Assembly: GCF_019511605.1 (NCBI RefSeq)
Contig: NZ_JAEUAV010000032.1
Span: 23,941-87,940, forward strand
Reading direction: 5' to 3'
Source: Paraburkholderia phenoliruptrix
GTDB taxonomy: Bacteria; Pseudomonadota; Gammaproteobacteria; Burkholderiales; Burkholderiaceae
DNA length: 64,000 nt
The notes beneath the pieces are model-generated. The model saw only the letters and a list, made by a program, of their open reading frames with translations, did not search any database and had not been told where the DNA came from. The translations under genes were made by a program, and so were the position numbers. Positions 44,765 through 54,055 of this stretch are shown piece after piece (position 1 is the stretch's first letter; every line of letters begins with the position of its first letter).

Positions 44765-45196
44765 TCACGCGTGCTGGCGGCGCGGCTTCGCGCGCTCGAC
44801 GAGTTCGAACGCCGCCATGCCGCCTAGCATCGCGGCGACAAACACCCAGGCTTTTGGAAAACCCGCGCCCAATGCGACAAGAGCAGGGCCCGGACAAAAC
44901 CCGGCCAGCCCCCAGCCGATGCCGAATAGCGCGCTGCCCACAATCAGCCTCGTGCTCACAGCGGAACTCGCGGGGATTTGCATGGGCAGGCCGAGCAGCG
45001 ATTTAGTGCGGCGTCTGGCCAACCAGAACGCGACCACGCCGACGGCCAACGCGCCGCCCATGACAAAAGCGAGCGACGGGTCCCACTTTCCGGCGAGATC
45101 GAGAAAGCCGAGCACTTTCGCCGGATTGGCCATACCCGAGATCATCAGGCCGACACCGAACAGTAGCCCGGAAAGCAACGCAGTCAGTTTCGCCAC
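44765..45196 (-). CDS. YeeE/YedE-family membrane protein, second subunit
   Basis: A 143-residue protein with four hydrophobic segments and the signature GIGWGLAGFCPGPALVALG. GTG 45196 has GGAGG five bases upstream and begins 1 bp after the stop of the partner gene. YeeE/YedE proteins transport sulfur compounds such as thiosulfate; short paired forms are common in proteobacteria and look like the two halves of the long protein. Confidence 0.82.
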   Translation of the reverse strand: MAKLTALLSGLLFGVGLMISGMANPAKVLGFLDLAGKWDPSLAFVMGGALAVGVVAFWLARRRTKSLLGLPMQIPASSAVSTRLIVGSALFGIGWGLAGFCPGPALVALGAGFPKAWVFVAAMLGGMAAFELVERAKPRRQHA

Positions 45197-45197
45197 G

Positions 45198-45644
45198 TCA
45201 GCCTCCGAGCACATGTCGATAGACGAAGACCGTCAGGAAGCCGGCCACCATGAAGGTGGCCGTGGCGACCACCGAACGCAGCGAACCGCGCGCGATTCCG
45301 CAGACGCCATGTCCGCTCGTGCAGCCGCTCGCGTAGCGCGTACCCAGGCCGACGAGAAAGCCGGCCACGAGCAACTGTCCCCAGCCCGCGCCAATGTCGA
45401 GCACGAGCGATTCGCCCAGCAAATGCGCAAGCACCGGCGCAGCAACCAGCCCCGCCAGAAATGCGACGCGCCACGCCGTATCGCTGCGCTGTGAACCGAA
45501 CAAAGCGCTCACGAGGCCACCCAGAATGCCGCTAATACCGGCAATTCGCCCGTTGAAAAGGACGAGCACCGCGACGGCGACCCCGATTGCGAGGCCGCCG
45601 GTCAGCGACCAGCCGGGCGTGAAATTAGCGATATCGATCGACAC
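45198..45644 (-). CDS. YeeE/YedE-family membrane protein, first subunit
   Basis: A 148-residue, four-span protein with the Cys-containing signature RYASGCTSGHGVCGIARGS; these cysteines are thought to relay the sulfur substrate. Start GTG 45644 follows GGAGG. It is co-transcribed with the second subunit. No sulfurtransferase or BigR-type regulator gene is adjacent, so the substrate is not fixed by context. Confidence 0.82.
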   Translation of the reverse strand: MSIDIANFTPGWSLTGGLAIGVAVAVLVLFNGRIAGISGILGGLVSALFGSQRSDTAWRVAFLAGLVAAPVLAHLLGESLVLDIGAGWGQLLVAGFLVGLGTRYASGCTSGHGVCGIARGSLRSVVATATFMVAGFLTVFVYRHVLGG

Positions 45645-45748
45645 GTGGCCTCCAATTGTTCCGCGATTGTGCCACTTTGGCCAACGCATGCGCCAATCGA
45701 TTCAAACCGGCATCGCATCACGCGTATGCACGCGTGCCGCTCGCCGGT

Positions 45749-46702
45749 TTATGCGTCGGACCGCGGCCGCGCGAGCAGCACAGGAGTACGGGCAAGGCGC
45801 GCTGTGCGGGCCGCGACGCTGCCGAGCAGCCAGCGTGCGACGCCGCGTCGTCCATGCGTGCCCAGCACCAGCAGGTCCGCGTGCCACCGTTCGGCATCGC
45901 GCACGATGGCGTGCGAGACGTCGTCGCTGACAGGCTCGGTTTTGACGAGCGCGGTCTCCGCCGTATTGCCGAGCGTTTCGAAGACGCTTCTTGCTCTCGC
46001 CATAGCCGCCTCGCCTTCTTCGATGAAAGCCTCTTCGAGCACGTGGATCGGCACGAAATCGGTCAACCGCACTGCACGGTCGACCACATAGATCGCGCGC
46101 AAACGCGAATCCGGCCGGGCGAGCCGACAACCGGCGTGCAGCGCATCCAGCGACGCCACGCTGCCGTCGAGAGCAAAGAGAATCCGCTGGGGCGAAGGCC
46201 CGATGTCGGCCTCATAGCCGGCAGGCACGATGAGTATCGAACACAGCGCGCGCGTAGTGACGAACTCGGACACGGTGCCCTCCACCCAGCGCATCATGCC
46301 GTGATGCTGACGCGCGCCGAGCACCAGCAGATCTGCGCCCCATTGTGCCGCCGCATCGATCAGCGCGTTCGCCGTGTAACCGCCCTGCCTTGCAATCTCG
46401 ATCACGCCCGATTCGACCTCGATGCCCGCGTCCGCGAACATCTTTTTCGCACGCGCCACGGCTTGTGCGGCGTCGCGCGCGAGTTCGGTTCGCGCGAGCT
46501 GCAACTCCGCGTCCGTCATCGATCCGAGCGGCAACAGCACGCGAGGGTTTTCCGCCACGCTCACAATGCGGATCAGCGCGCCGGGCAGCGTCATGTGGCA
46601 TACGTAGTCCGCTGCGCGCGCCGATTCCGGCGAAGCGTCCACGGCAATGAGAATCCGCCTGATGGCGGCGGCGCCGTCGGCGCCGCGCTCGCTTGAACTC
46701 AT
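45749..46702 (-). CDS. universal stress protein, two UspA domains
   Basis: A 317-residue protein with two tandem UspA domains. Domain 1 (about 15-160) has IRRILIAVDASPES and LVLGARQHHGMMRW; domain 2 (about 170-310) has QRILFALDGS and LVLGTHGRRGVARWLLGSVA, a full ATP-binding G-x2-G-x9-G motif. Tandem Usps form intramolecular dimers and are induced by stress or low oxygen. GGAG precedes ATG 46702. It lies 51 bp downstream of the CBS-BON gene and is probably co-transcribed with it. Confidence 0.9.
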   Translation of the reverse strand: MSSSERGADGAAAIRRILIAVDASPESARAADYVCHMTLPGALIRIVSVAENPRVLLPLGSMTDAELQLARTELARDAAQAVARAKKMFADAGIEVESGVIEIARQGGYTANALIDAAAQWGADLLVLGARQHHGMMRWVEGTVSEFVTTRALCSILIVPAGYEADIGPSPQRILFALDGSVASLDALHAGCRLARPDSRLRAIYVVDRAVRLTDFVPIHVLEEAFIEEGEAAMARARSVFETLGNTAETALVKTEPVSDDVSHAIVRDAERWHADLLVLGTHGRRGVARWLLGSVAARTARLARTPVLLARPRSDA

Positions 46703-46753
46703 AATGCTGTCTCCATGCGGTTCGGCTGGCGCGCTTGCGCCGCCCGTCGTTTT

Positions 46754-47443
46754 TCAAATGCCCGGCATTACCTGATACGGCTCAGTGTGGTCTTCGATCC
46801 GCTTGACGCCCGGTATGCTTTGCGCCGCGACGCGAACCGCATCCACCGCCTCGGCCGACTGAAACACGCCCCACAGATGCACGACGCCATCGGTCACGAC
46901 AATGTTGCGGCCAGCAAAAGCCCACTTGCGGCCCGCCAGTTCGCCCATCAGCAGCGCGCGGATTTCGGCGTCCGAAAGCGTGGACTTCGAAACCGGTTCA
47001 TCCGGCACGCTCGCGAGCGCCTGCACGAGATTCGCACGGCTAACGATGCCGACGAGCCGTCCCGCTTCCGTCACGGGCACACGCTTGATGCCGCGCGTCT
47101 CGAGGATACCGGCCACCTCGCCGAGCAGCGTGTCGGGCTCGACGGTGATCACGTCCGTGGTCATGACATCGCTCACTTTGGTGCCATGCGTTTTCACGTA
47201 GTCGCGCGCCTCGTGGCTTGCGGACCAGAAGTCCAGCCACGACACGCGCCTGCGCTCGTCGGTGCCTATTTCGCTGCGCCGCAGGAGATCGCCCTCGCTG
47301 ATCATGCCGACGACGCTGCCGTCCGGATCGAGCACCGGCGCCCCGCTGATACGTTTTTCGACAAACAGCCTCGCGACCTCGCGAATGGTCATGTCGGGTG
47401 TGACCGAGATGACGTTGCCGGTCATGACATCAGATGCGCGCAT
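46754..47443 (-). CDS. CBS-domain pair with C-terminal BON domain
   Basis: A 229-residue protein. Two CBS domains (MRASDVMTGNVISVTPDMTI; then SDVMTTDVITVEPDTLLGEV) make a Bateman module that binds adenine nucleotides. A BON domain follows (about 165-225; ALLMGELAGRKW, IVVTDGVVHLWGVF). There is no signal peptide, so it is cytoplasmic. CBS-BON proteins cluster with Usp genes in low-oxygen regulons of Burkholderia. It is divergent from adhP across a gap with two FNR-like elements. Confidence 0.87.
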   Translation of the reverse strand: MRASDVMTGNVISVTPDMTIREVARLFVEKRISGAPVLDPDGSVVGMISEGDLLRRSEIGTDERRRVSWLDFWSASHEARDYVKTHGTKVSDVMTTDVITVEPDTLLGEVAGILETRGIKRVPVTEAGRLVGIVSRANLVQALASVPDEPVSKSTLSDAEIRALLMGELAGRKWAFAGRNIVVTDGVVHLWGVFQSAEAVDAVRVAAQSIPGVKRIEDHTEPYQVMPGI

Positions 47444-47509
47444 GGCAAGCCTCCTGAGTGATTAGGTGATGGTGTGATTCCAGATTAGGACGGCGCCGCC
47501 TGCCCCCGC

Positions 47510-47523
47510 TTGACCTGGATCAT
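47510..47523. promoter_or_regulatory. FNR-like box in the CBS-BON/adhP gap (1)
   Basis: TTGAC-CTGG-ATCAT; 8 of 10 positions match TTGAT-N4-ATCAA. Located 67 bp upstream of the CBS-BON start. Confidence 0.55.
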
Positions 47524-47590
47524 GCGGAAGGACCTTGCACGCAACCGTGGTCCCGGCGCTGCAACCGCGCGCCGTCGGCGAGCGTCCTGG

Positions 47591-47604
47591 CTGACTCATG
47601 TCAA
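47591..47604. promoter_or_regulatory. FNR/CRP-like box in the CBS-BON/adhP gap (2)
   Basis: CTGAC-TCAT-GTCAA, 7 of 10 matches to the FNR consensus and related to the symmetrical box at 49692. Located 60 bp upstream of adhP. Confidence 0.4.
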
Positions 47605-47663
47605 TTCGTTCGAGTGCACGGAGCAGATACTGATTGCGGTCCAACCATCGTCTGGAGAAGCTC

Positions 47664-48689
47664 ATGGCTCACATGATGAAAGCCGCCGTGGTTCGCGAAT
47701 TCGGTGCGCCGCTGCATATCGAGGAAGTCGCCGTGCCACGGCCTGGCCGCGGTCAGATTCTCGTCAACGTGAAGGCGTCGGGTGTCTGTCACACCGACCT
47801 GCACGCCGCCGACGGCGACTGGCCGGTCAAGCCGTCATTGCCGTTCATTCCCGGCCACGAAGGCGTGGGCTATGTCGCCGCAGTGGGCGAAGGCGTCGCG
47901 CATGTCAAGGAAGGCGATCGCGTCGGCGTGCCGTGGCTCTATACCGCGTGCGGTCACTGCGAACATTGCCTCGGCGGTTGGGAAACGCTGTGCAACGAGC
48001 AGCAGAACACGGGTTACTCGGTCAACGGCGGGTATGCCGAGTATGTGCTGGCGGACCCGAACTATGTCGGCCATCTGCCGGCGTCCGTTTCGTTCGAAGA
48101 CATCGCGCCGATTCTGTGCGCCGGTGTGACCGTCTACAAAGGCATTCGCGTGACGGACACGCGGCCGGGTCAATGGATCACCATTTCGGGAATCGGCGGC
48201 CTCGGCCATGTCGCGGTTCAATATGCGATTGCGATGGGCCTGCGCGTCGCAGCCGTCGACATTGCGGAGGACAAACTCGCTCTTGCGCGCGAACTCGGCG
48301 CGGAACTCACGTTCAATGCGCTGGAGTGCGACCCGGCCGCCGCGATTCAGAAGGAAATTGGCGGCACTCACGGCGTGCTCGTGACCGCCGTGTCGCGCAG
48401 CGCGTTTGCGCAGGCGCTAGGCATGGTACGGCGTGGCGGCACGGTCGCGCTGAACGGCTTGCCGCCTGGCGACTTTCCGCTGCCGATCTTTTCCACGGTG
48501 CTCAACGGCATTACCGTGCGCGGCTCGATTGTCGGCACCCGCAGGGACTTGCAGGAATCGCTCGACTTTGCCGCGCAAGGCCGCGTTCGGGCGCGGATTC
48601 ATCTCGACCGGCTCGAGAACATCAACCATGTTTTCGAGGAACTGAAGAACGGCCGCGTGGACGGCCGTGTGGTGCTGAAACTCGACTAG
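47664..48689 (+). CDS. adhP: zinc-dependent alcohol dehydrogenase AdhP
   Basis: A 341-residue medium-chain dehydrogenase. Catalytic zinc ligands lie in ASGVCHTDLHA and PGHEGVG. The structural-zinc lobe has four Cys (CGHCEHCLGGWETLC), and the NAD-binding motif is GIGGLGHVAVQYA. AdhP interconverts ethanol and acetaldehyde with NAD. The start is set by GGAG before ATG 47664. Placement beside Usp and CBS genes and FNR-like boxes suggests a role in fermentation or redox balance at low oxygen. Confidence 0.93.
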   Translation: MAHMMKAAVVREFGAPLHIEEVAVPRPGRGQILVNVKASGVCHTDLHAADGDWPVKPSLPFIPGHEGVGYVAAVGEGVAHVKEGDRVGVPWLYTACGHCEHCLGGWETLCNEQQNTGYSVNGGYAEYVLADPNYVGHLPASVSFEDIAPILCAGVTVYKGIRVTDTRPGQWITISGIGGLGHVAVQYAIAMGLRVAAVDIAEDKLALARELGAELTFNALECDPAAAIQKEIGGTHGVLVTAVSRSAFAQALGMVRRGGTVALNGLPPGDFPLPIFSTVLNGITVRGSIVGTRRDLQESLDFAAQGRVRARIHLDRLENINHVFEELKNGRVDGRVVLKLD

Positions 48690-48740
48690 CCGCCGCGCGC
48701 TCGCGGCCGCCATGACGCTGGGTTCGCCGTTGCAAGGCGG

Positions 48741-48754
48741 CTGATCCAGATCAA
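48741..48754. promoter_or_regulatory. FNR-like box upstream of the DUF3564 gene
   Basis: CTGAT-CCAG-ATCAA, 9 of 10 positions of TTGAT-N4-ATCAA. The best of the FNR-like elements in this region, between adhP and the DUF3564 gene. Confidence 0.6.
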
Positions 48755-48886
48755 TCCGCGCATGGCCTGGCCTGACAGAGTGACAACAGGCAATTCACGC
48801 ACCCGTGCGGTCGATCCCGGCATGACGGTAGCACGGCAGACGGCGGTATGGTCGTCGACGAAGATGAACTGGAACGCGGCGCGAGC

Positions 48887-48910
48887 GCGAAAGCGAAAGC
48901 GAAAGCGAAA
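48887..48910. repeat. hexanucleotide microsatellite (GCGAAA)4
   Basis: Four uninterrupted GCGAAA units, 68 bp before the DUF3564 start and downstream of the FNR-like box. Such tracts can change length by slippage. Confidence 0.85.
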
Positions 48911-48977
48911 GAGAGCGCAGATCGCGCCGCGCTAACCAGCTTTGATCAAGCGGGGGCATTTTGTCAGGAGAACCACG

Positions 48978-49361
48978 ATGCGTCTCACTATCCACCTCCA
49001 CACGTTCGATCGCGTCCACCCCATGGCATTCGCCATTCTCTGGCTCGATCTGGACACGCGGCAATGGTCTCGCGAAGGCCATCTTGGTCTCGAACTCCCC
49101 GAATGGGGCACGTTGCAAATGGACTGCGGCAACACGCTGGTGTGCTCGCCCGAAGACGGTGCGCCGGTCTGCGTGCTCGAAGGTCTCGACCTGAACGACT
49201 GCAACAGACGCTTTGAAGGCGAAACCGGGCGCGCGCAGTGGTGCGCCGAACGCGCCCGGACGCTGATGACGGGCCACTGGCACGTGCAATGTATCGACAA
49301 CGAACAGGCGCAGGCCGAACACCGCCTGTTTGCCGCCGGCGACGAATCGGAAAGCGTCTGA
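48978..49361 (+). CDS. DUF3564 family protein
   Basis: A 127-residue cytoplasmic protein starting MRLTIHLHTFDRVHPMAFAI, a family I know essentially from Burkholderiaceae, with unknown function. Conserved-looking features are WLDLDTRQWSREGHLGLELP and several Cys (MDCGNTLVCS, NDCNRRF, QWCAERA). AGGAG precedes ATG 48978. Its promoter region holds the best FNR-like box, so an induction at low oxygen is likely. Confidence 0.78.
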   Translation: MRLTIHLHTFDRVHPMAFAILWLDLDTRQWSREGHLGLELPEWGTLQMDCGNTLVCSPEDGAPVCVLEGLDLNDCNRRFEGETGRAQWCAERARTLMTGHWHVQCIDNEQAQAEHRLFAAGDESESV

Positions 49362-49402
49362 ACCCCGTGCGCGCGGCGCGTGCCGCGCGCACCTGGACTA
49401 CC

Positions 49403-49594
49403 TCAGTCTCTGTCATTGGCTCCGGGATTGAGCAGCAGCACGAACGCTGCGACTCCGGCGACCATAGCTGCGAACCCGTATCGCACGAAGCCGCTGTTGT
49501 CGAACAGCAGTCCGTCGATGGCCAGGGACAACCCGGCAAGAGACACAAACACGGCAACCACTGCAACGACGATCCGGTATTCGGCGCGTACCAT
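49403..49594 (-). CDS. 63-residue two-span membrane protein
   Basis: A small protein with two hydrophobic helices (YRIVVAVVAVFVSLAGLSLA and FAAMVAGVAAFVLLL) joined by a short loop. ATG 49594 has AGGAG at ideal spacing; a longer frame upstream to 49705 is unsupported. I know no function. It is divergent from the AcoR-like regulator across a gap with a symmetrical FNR/CRP-like box. Confidence 0.68.
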   Translation of the reverse strand: MVRAEYRIVVAVVAVFVSLAGLSLAIDGLLFDNSGFVRYGFAAMVAGVAAFVLLLNPGANDRD

Positions 49595-49691
49595 GATTTT
49601 CTCCTGGCCGCTCGCGCGGCAGCAGCATCCATATTTTCCAGGCGGGCGTGCATCACCCAAGCTCATGATCCGTGCTTTGCCGGCGCCGCGA

Positions 49692-49705
49692 TTGACTGAT
49701 GTCAA
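49692..49705. promoter_or_regulatory. symmetrical FNR/CRP-like box
   Basis: TTGAC-TGAT-GTCAA, a perfect 5+5 palindrome, about 98 bp upstream of the small membrane protein start and 103 bp upstream of the AcoR-like gene. It matches FNR family half-sites (TTGAY). Confidence 0.5.
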
Positions 49706-49807
49706 CGACGTCCGCCACGCGGATGCCGATCAGCTGGCGCGGTATTTGCATTGTGTCGCACCAGCACGACTCCGGCACAGCGACCGGAGCCTGACCAGGA
49801 GGAGACA

Positions 49808-51781
<1,974 letters not shown>

Positions 51782-51803
51782 CCGCCCGGTGCCGTGCCGG
51801 CAT

Positions 51804-51831
51804 TGCTCCATCGTGCAACACTGGTGCTCCA
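51804..51831. promoter_or_regulatory. direct repeat TGCTCCA, 21-bp period, upstream of pqqA
   Basis: TGCTCCA at 51804-51810 and 51825-51831, two helical turns apart and about 240 bp before pqqA. This is a typical position for a sigma-54 activator enhancer. I could not find a correctly spaced -24/-12 promoter downstream. Confidence 0.4.
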
Positions 51832-51948
51832 CAATTGAACAGCGCGCGGCCATCAGCACCGCGCGTTGCGCGCTCCACGTTCGCGCACGGCGCGCGTTCA
51901 CCCGCGTTCACCCGCAAGCGAGCCTTGGTTGGCGATACAACGCATGAC

Positions 51949-51969
51949 TTGAGCTTTTAACCGGCTCAA
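51949..51969. promoter_or_regulatory. inverted repeat upstream of pqqA
   Basis: TTGAGC-N9-GCTCAA, perfect 6-bp arms, 100 bp before the pqqA start; a candidate operator. Confidence 0.45.
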
Positions 51970-52068
51970 TGGAGACGTCAACACGTTCGGCATGGACCTT
52001 GCGTTTGGATACGAGACCGCTTCAACGATGCGGTTATTCAATCGAACGTCCTATCCAAGGAGACAGCC

Positions 52069-52143
52069 ATGCAGTGGACCACCCCCGCCTACACCGACCT
52101 GCGTTTCGGTTTTGAAGTCACGATGTATATCGCCACACGCTGA
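52069..52143 (+). CDS. pqqA: PqqA, pyrroloquinoline quinone precursor peptide
   Basis: A 24-residue peptide starting MQWTTPAYTDLRFGFEV. The Glu and Tyr that become the PQQ skeleton are in the canonical E-x3-Y arrangement (Glu16, Tyr20 in EVTMY). AAGGAG precedes ATG 52069 with ideal spacing. PqqE cross-links the two residues while PqqD presents the peptide. The next gene is pqqD rather than pqqB. Confidence 0.93.
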   Translation: MQWTTPAYTDLRFGFEVTMYIATR

Positions 52144-52274
52144 AGCAAGTATGAATTCCGCGCGCGTCGTTCGACGCGACGCGCGCGGCACGATCCGAGT
52201 CGTCCCTCATCGCAACGTGAATCTTCTTAGCATGCAGGCGCGGCCTGCCACCACGACTACAACGCGTGCCTCGC

Positions 52275-52556
52275 ATGAACGCTCCGGATACTGAACGCTG
52301 CGCCGGTCCGCGGCCACATTTGCGTCCGCTCTTTTGCGTGCGATGGGAAGTGGACGAAGACGGCTACGTACTGCTCTCGCCGAACGGAAAGATCCGCCTG
52401 AATCCAAGCGCGGGCGAAATACTGAGCCGTTGCGACGGCACACGCGAACTCGACGACATCATCGGCGAACTCGAAGACTTGTTCAACGCGTCGAATCTCG
52501 CCACTGACATCTACCGCTTCATCGAGCATGCGCGGCAGCGCGGCTGGCTGGAGTGA
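52275..52556 (+). CDS. pqqD: PqqD, PqqA-binding chaperone (RiPP recognition element)
   Basis: A 93-residue PqqD: RPHLRPLFCVRWEVDEDGYV, then LLSPNGKIRLNPSAGEILSR and a C-terminal helix FIEHARQRGWLE. PqqD binds the PqqA peptide through a winged-helix RRE fold and hands it to the radical-SAM enzyme PqqE. ATG 52275 is used; GTG 52266 is possible. It lies 131 bp after pqqA with no other pqq gene between or after. Confidence 0.9.
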   Translation: MNAPDTERCAGPRPHLRPLFCVRWEVDEDGYVLLSPNGKIRLNPSAGEILSRCDGTRELDDIIGELEDLFNASNLATDIYRFIEHARQRGWLE

Positions 52557-52624
52557 ATTGAACCGCGGGCAAGGTAGCGCGGGGCCATTCGGCTTTTCGG
52601 ATTGCATTGGCCGCGCACGTGTTC

Positions 52625-52670
52625 AAGCGCCCGGCGATTCTGCTGAACGACAGAGAATCGCCGGGCGCTT
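52625..52670. terminator. long hairpin between pqqD and the cytochrome fusion gene
   Basis: Left arm AAGCGCCCGGCGATTCTG (52625-52642) and right arm 52651-52670 pair perfectly except for a 2-nt bulge. The T run is weak on both strands, but the position between convergent genes fits a bidirectional terminator. Confidence 0.65.
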
Positions 52671-52715
52671 TGCTGAGCGGGCCGCGCCGCCCGCCACTTT
52701 TTTGGACGCCTACAG

Positions 52716-53966
52716 CTATTGCGCAGCGCCTGCGTTGAGCGAAGTACCCGCGGTCAGCGGTCGTGACGACGCCCTCGCGCCCTCGTCCGTCAGCTTGCTC
52801 TTGCCGGCGCTGTAGCCGTTCGAATACAACAGGAACGCCATGATGTCCGCGTAATCCTGCGGCTTCATCTTGCCCGGACGATCCGCCGGCATGTTGTTCG
52901 CCATGTACCCGTACACACCGCCGATGGTCAGCTTCGAATGGCCCGCAGGTGCGAACGACGGACCACGCAACGCCGGCGCATTCAGTCCTTGCAGTTCAGG
53001 ACCATGGCACTTCGCACAGGCGCTGGAATACAAGGTCTTGCCATGTGCGACCTGCCCGCGGTCGAAACCGGGCACGTCCGCGGATGCCACCGCGTCCACC
53101 TTGATGATATGTGGTCGGTCCATCTCGCGCCCTCCGGTTCGCATGACGGACGACATCACGCCGGCACCGCGAGGACCATCGAGATAGGCAAACACTGCTG
53201 CGTCCGGCGCGCTCGCCTGCGCTGCGCGAGGCAGCGTCCAGCCGCGCGTCAACGCGGCTAGCCTGCCGTCGGATTCCATCTTGCGCAGCGCGGCGTCGAT
53301 ACGCGGCTGCAACGCCGCACCGTTTTTGCCGAACGCAAATACGAGTTGCCAGTCGGCATATGGCGACGCGGTCTGCGCAATCCTGAAGTGGCGCTCAGGG
53401 TGCGTGTTCGTATACGCGACGACCGCCGGATACCAGACGATCGCGCGTTGCGCATGGCCGTTCGCGACGGCGTCGACGGTCAGTTCAGCGGTGTTCTCCA
53501 GATCGAGCTTCACGTTGGGCTGCTGCACGGCGATGAGTTGCGCCGGACTCGCATAAGTGGCAGCAACAGTCTCGGCGCCGTCCTTCTGCGCCACCGCTTC
53601 GGGCATCGTCACGCTCACATAGCCTGAGTGCAAATACGCACGCGAAAACCTCAGTTTGCTATCCGAGCCGTCGGCGACGGTCGAACGTGGAAAGCCCGCA
53701 ATCACATCGCATTTGCGCGCGAGCGCCTTGTCGAGCTCCTTGAGCGACACGCCGTCGTCGTCGCTGCTCGCAAAGCCGCCGGGCGCGAGCGTGAGGGCTA
53801 TGCCCGCGGTGCGAAAGGCTTCGCGCGCAACGGCCTCGTCGAGTACCGTCGACGGACTGCCCGGAAACGTGCAGGCGCGCACGCCCGCGCTGGCGTGGCC
53901 GGAGATCAGCGCGCCGCTCGCGAGCAACGCGCCGGCGAGCGCATAGGAATTGAGTCGAGTCTTCAT
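52716..53966 (-). CDS. fusion of XoxJ-type periplasmic binding domain and class I cytochrome c
   Basis: A 416-residue exported protein. The signal peptide is about residues 1-27 (ALLASGALISGHASA). A quinoprotein-associated substrate-binding domain (about 28-250; LDEAVAREAFRTAGIAL, VWYPAVVAYTNTHPERHF) is followed by a linker and a cytochrome c domain (about 300-395) with one haem site CAKCH (317-321) and a likely Met ligand in NNMPADRP. In methylotrophs these are separate proteins: XoxJ activates the dehydrogenase and XoxG accepts its electrons. An ATG 30 codons upstream overlaps the dehydrogenase stop as TGATG; ATG 53966 is preferred because the signal starts there. The gene follows the dehydrogenase in one operon. 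Confidence 0.82.
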   Translation of the reverse strand: MKTRLNSYALAGALLASGALISGHASAGVRACTFPGSPSTVLDEAVAREAFRTAGIALTLAPGGFASSDDDGVSLKELDKALARKCDVIAGFPRSTVADGSDSKLRFSRAYLHSGYVSVTMPEAVAQKDGAETVAATYASPAQLIAVQQPNVKLDLENTAELTVDAVANGHAQRAIVWYPAVVAYTNTHPERHFRIAQTASPYADWQLVFAFGKNGAALQPRIDAALRKMESDGRLAALTRGWTLPRAAQASAPDAAVFAYLDGPRGAGVMSSVMRTGGREMDRPHIIKVDAVASADVPGFDRGQVAHGKTLYSSACAKCHGPELQGLNAPALRGPSFAPAGHSKLTIGGVYGYMANNMPADRPGKMKPQDYADIMAFLLYSNGYSAGKSKLTDEGARASSRPLTAGTSLNAGAAQ

Positions 53967-54055
53967 GATCTTGCTTTCCGGAAAAGGCGGGGCTGCCGCG
54001 ACCCGCCTGCTCGCGTGCAGCGGCGTGGAGCGGGCCGGTACGGCGGTAGTGGACA

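Noticed and set aside
51930..51950. A sigma-54 promoter before pqqA at TTGGCGATACAACGC
   Set aside because: GG and GC are separated by nine bases instead of ten; this spacing is strict for sigma-54.
52151..52294. A 47-codon frame between pqqA and pqqD, as a possible remnant of pqqB or pqqC
   Set aside because: The translation shows no resemblance to PqqB or PqqC, lacks a ribosome binding site and overlaps pqqD out of frame.
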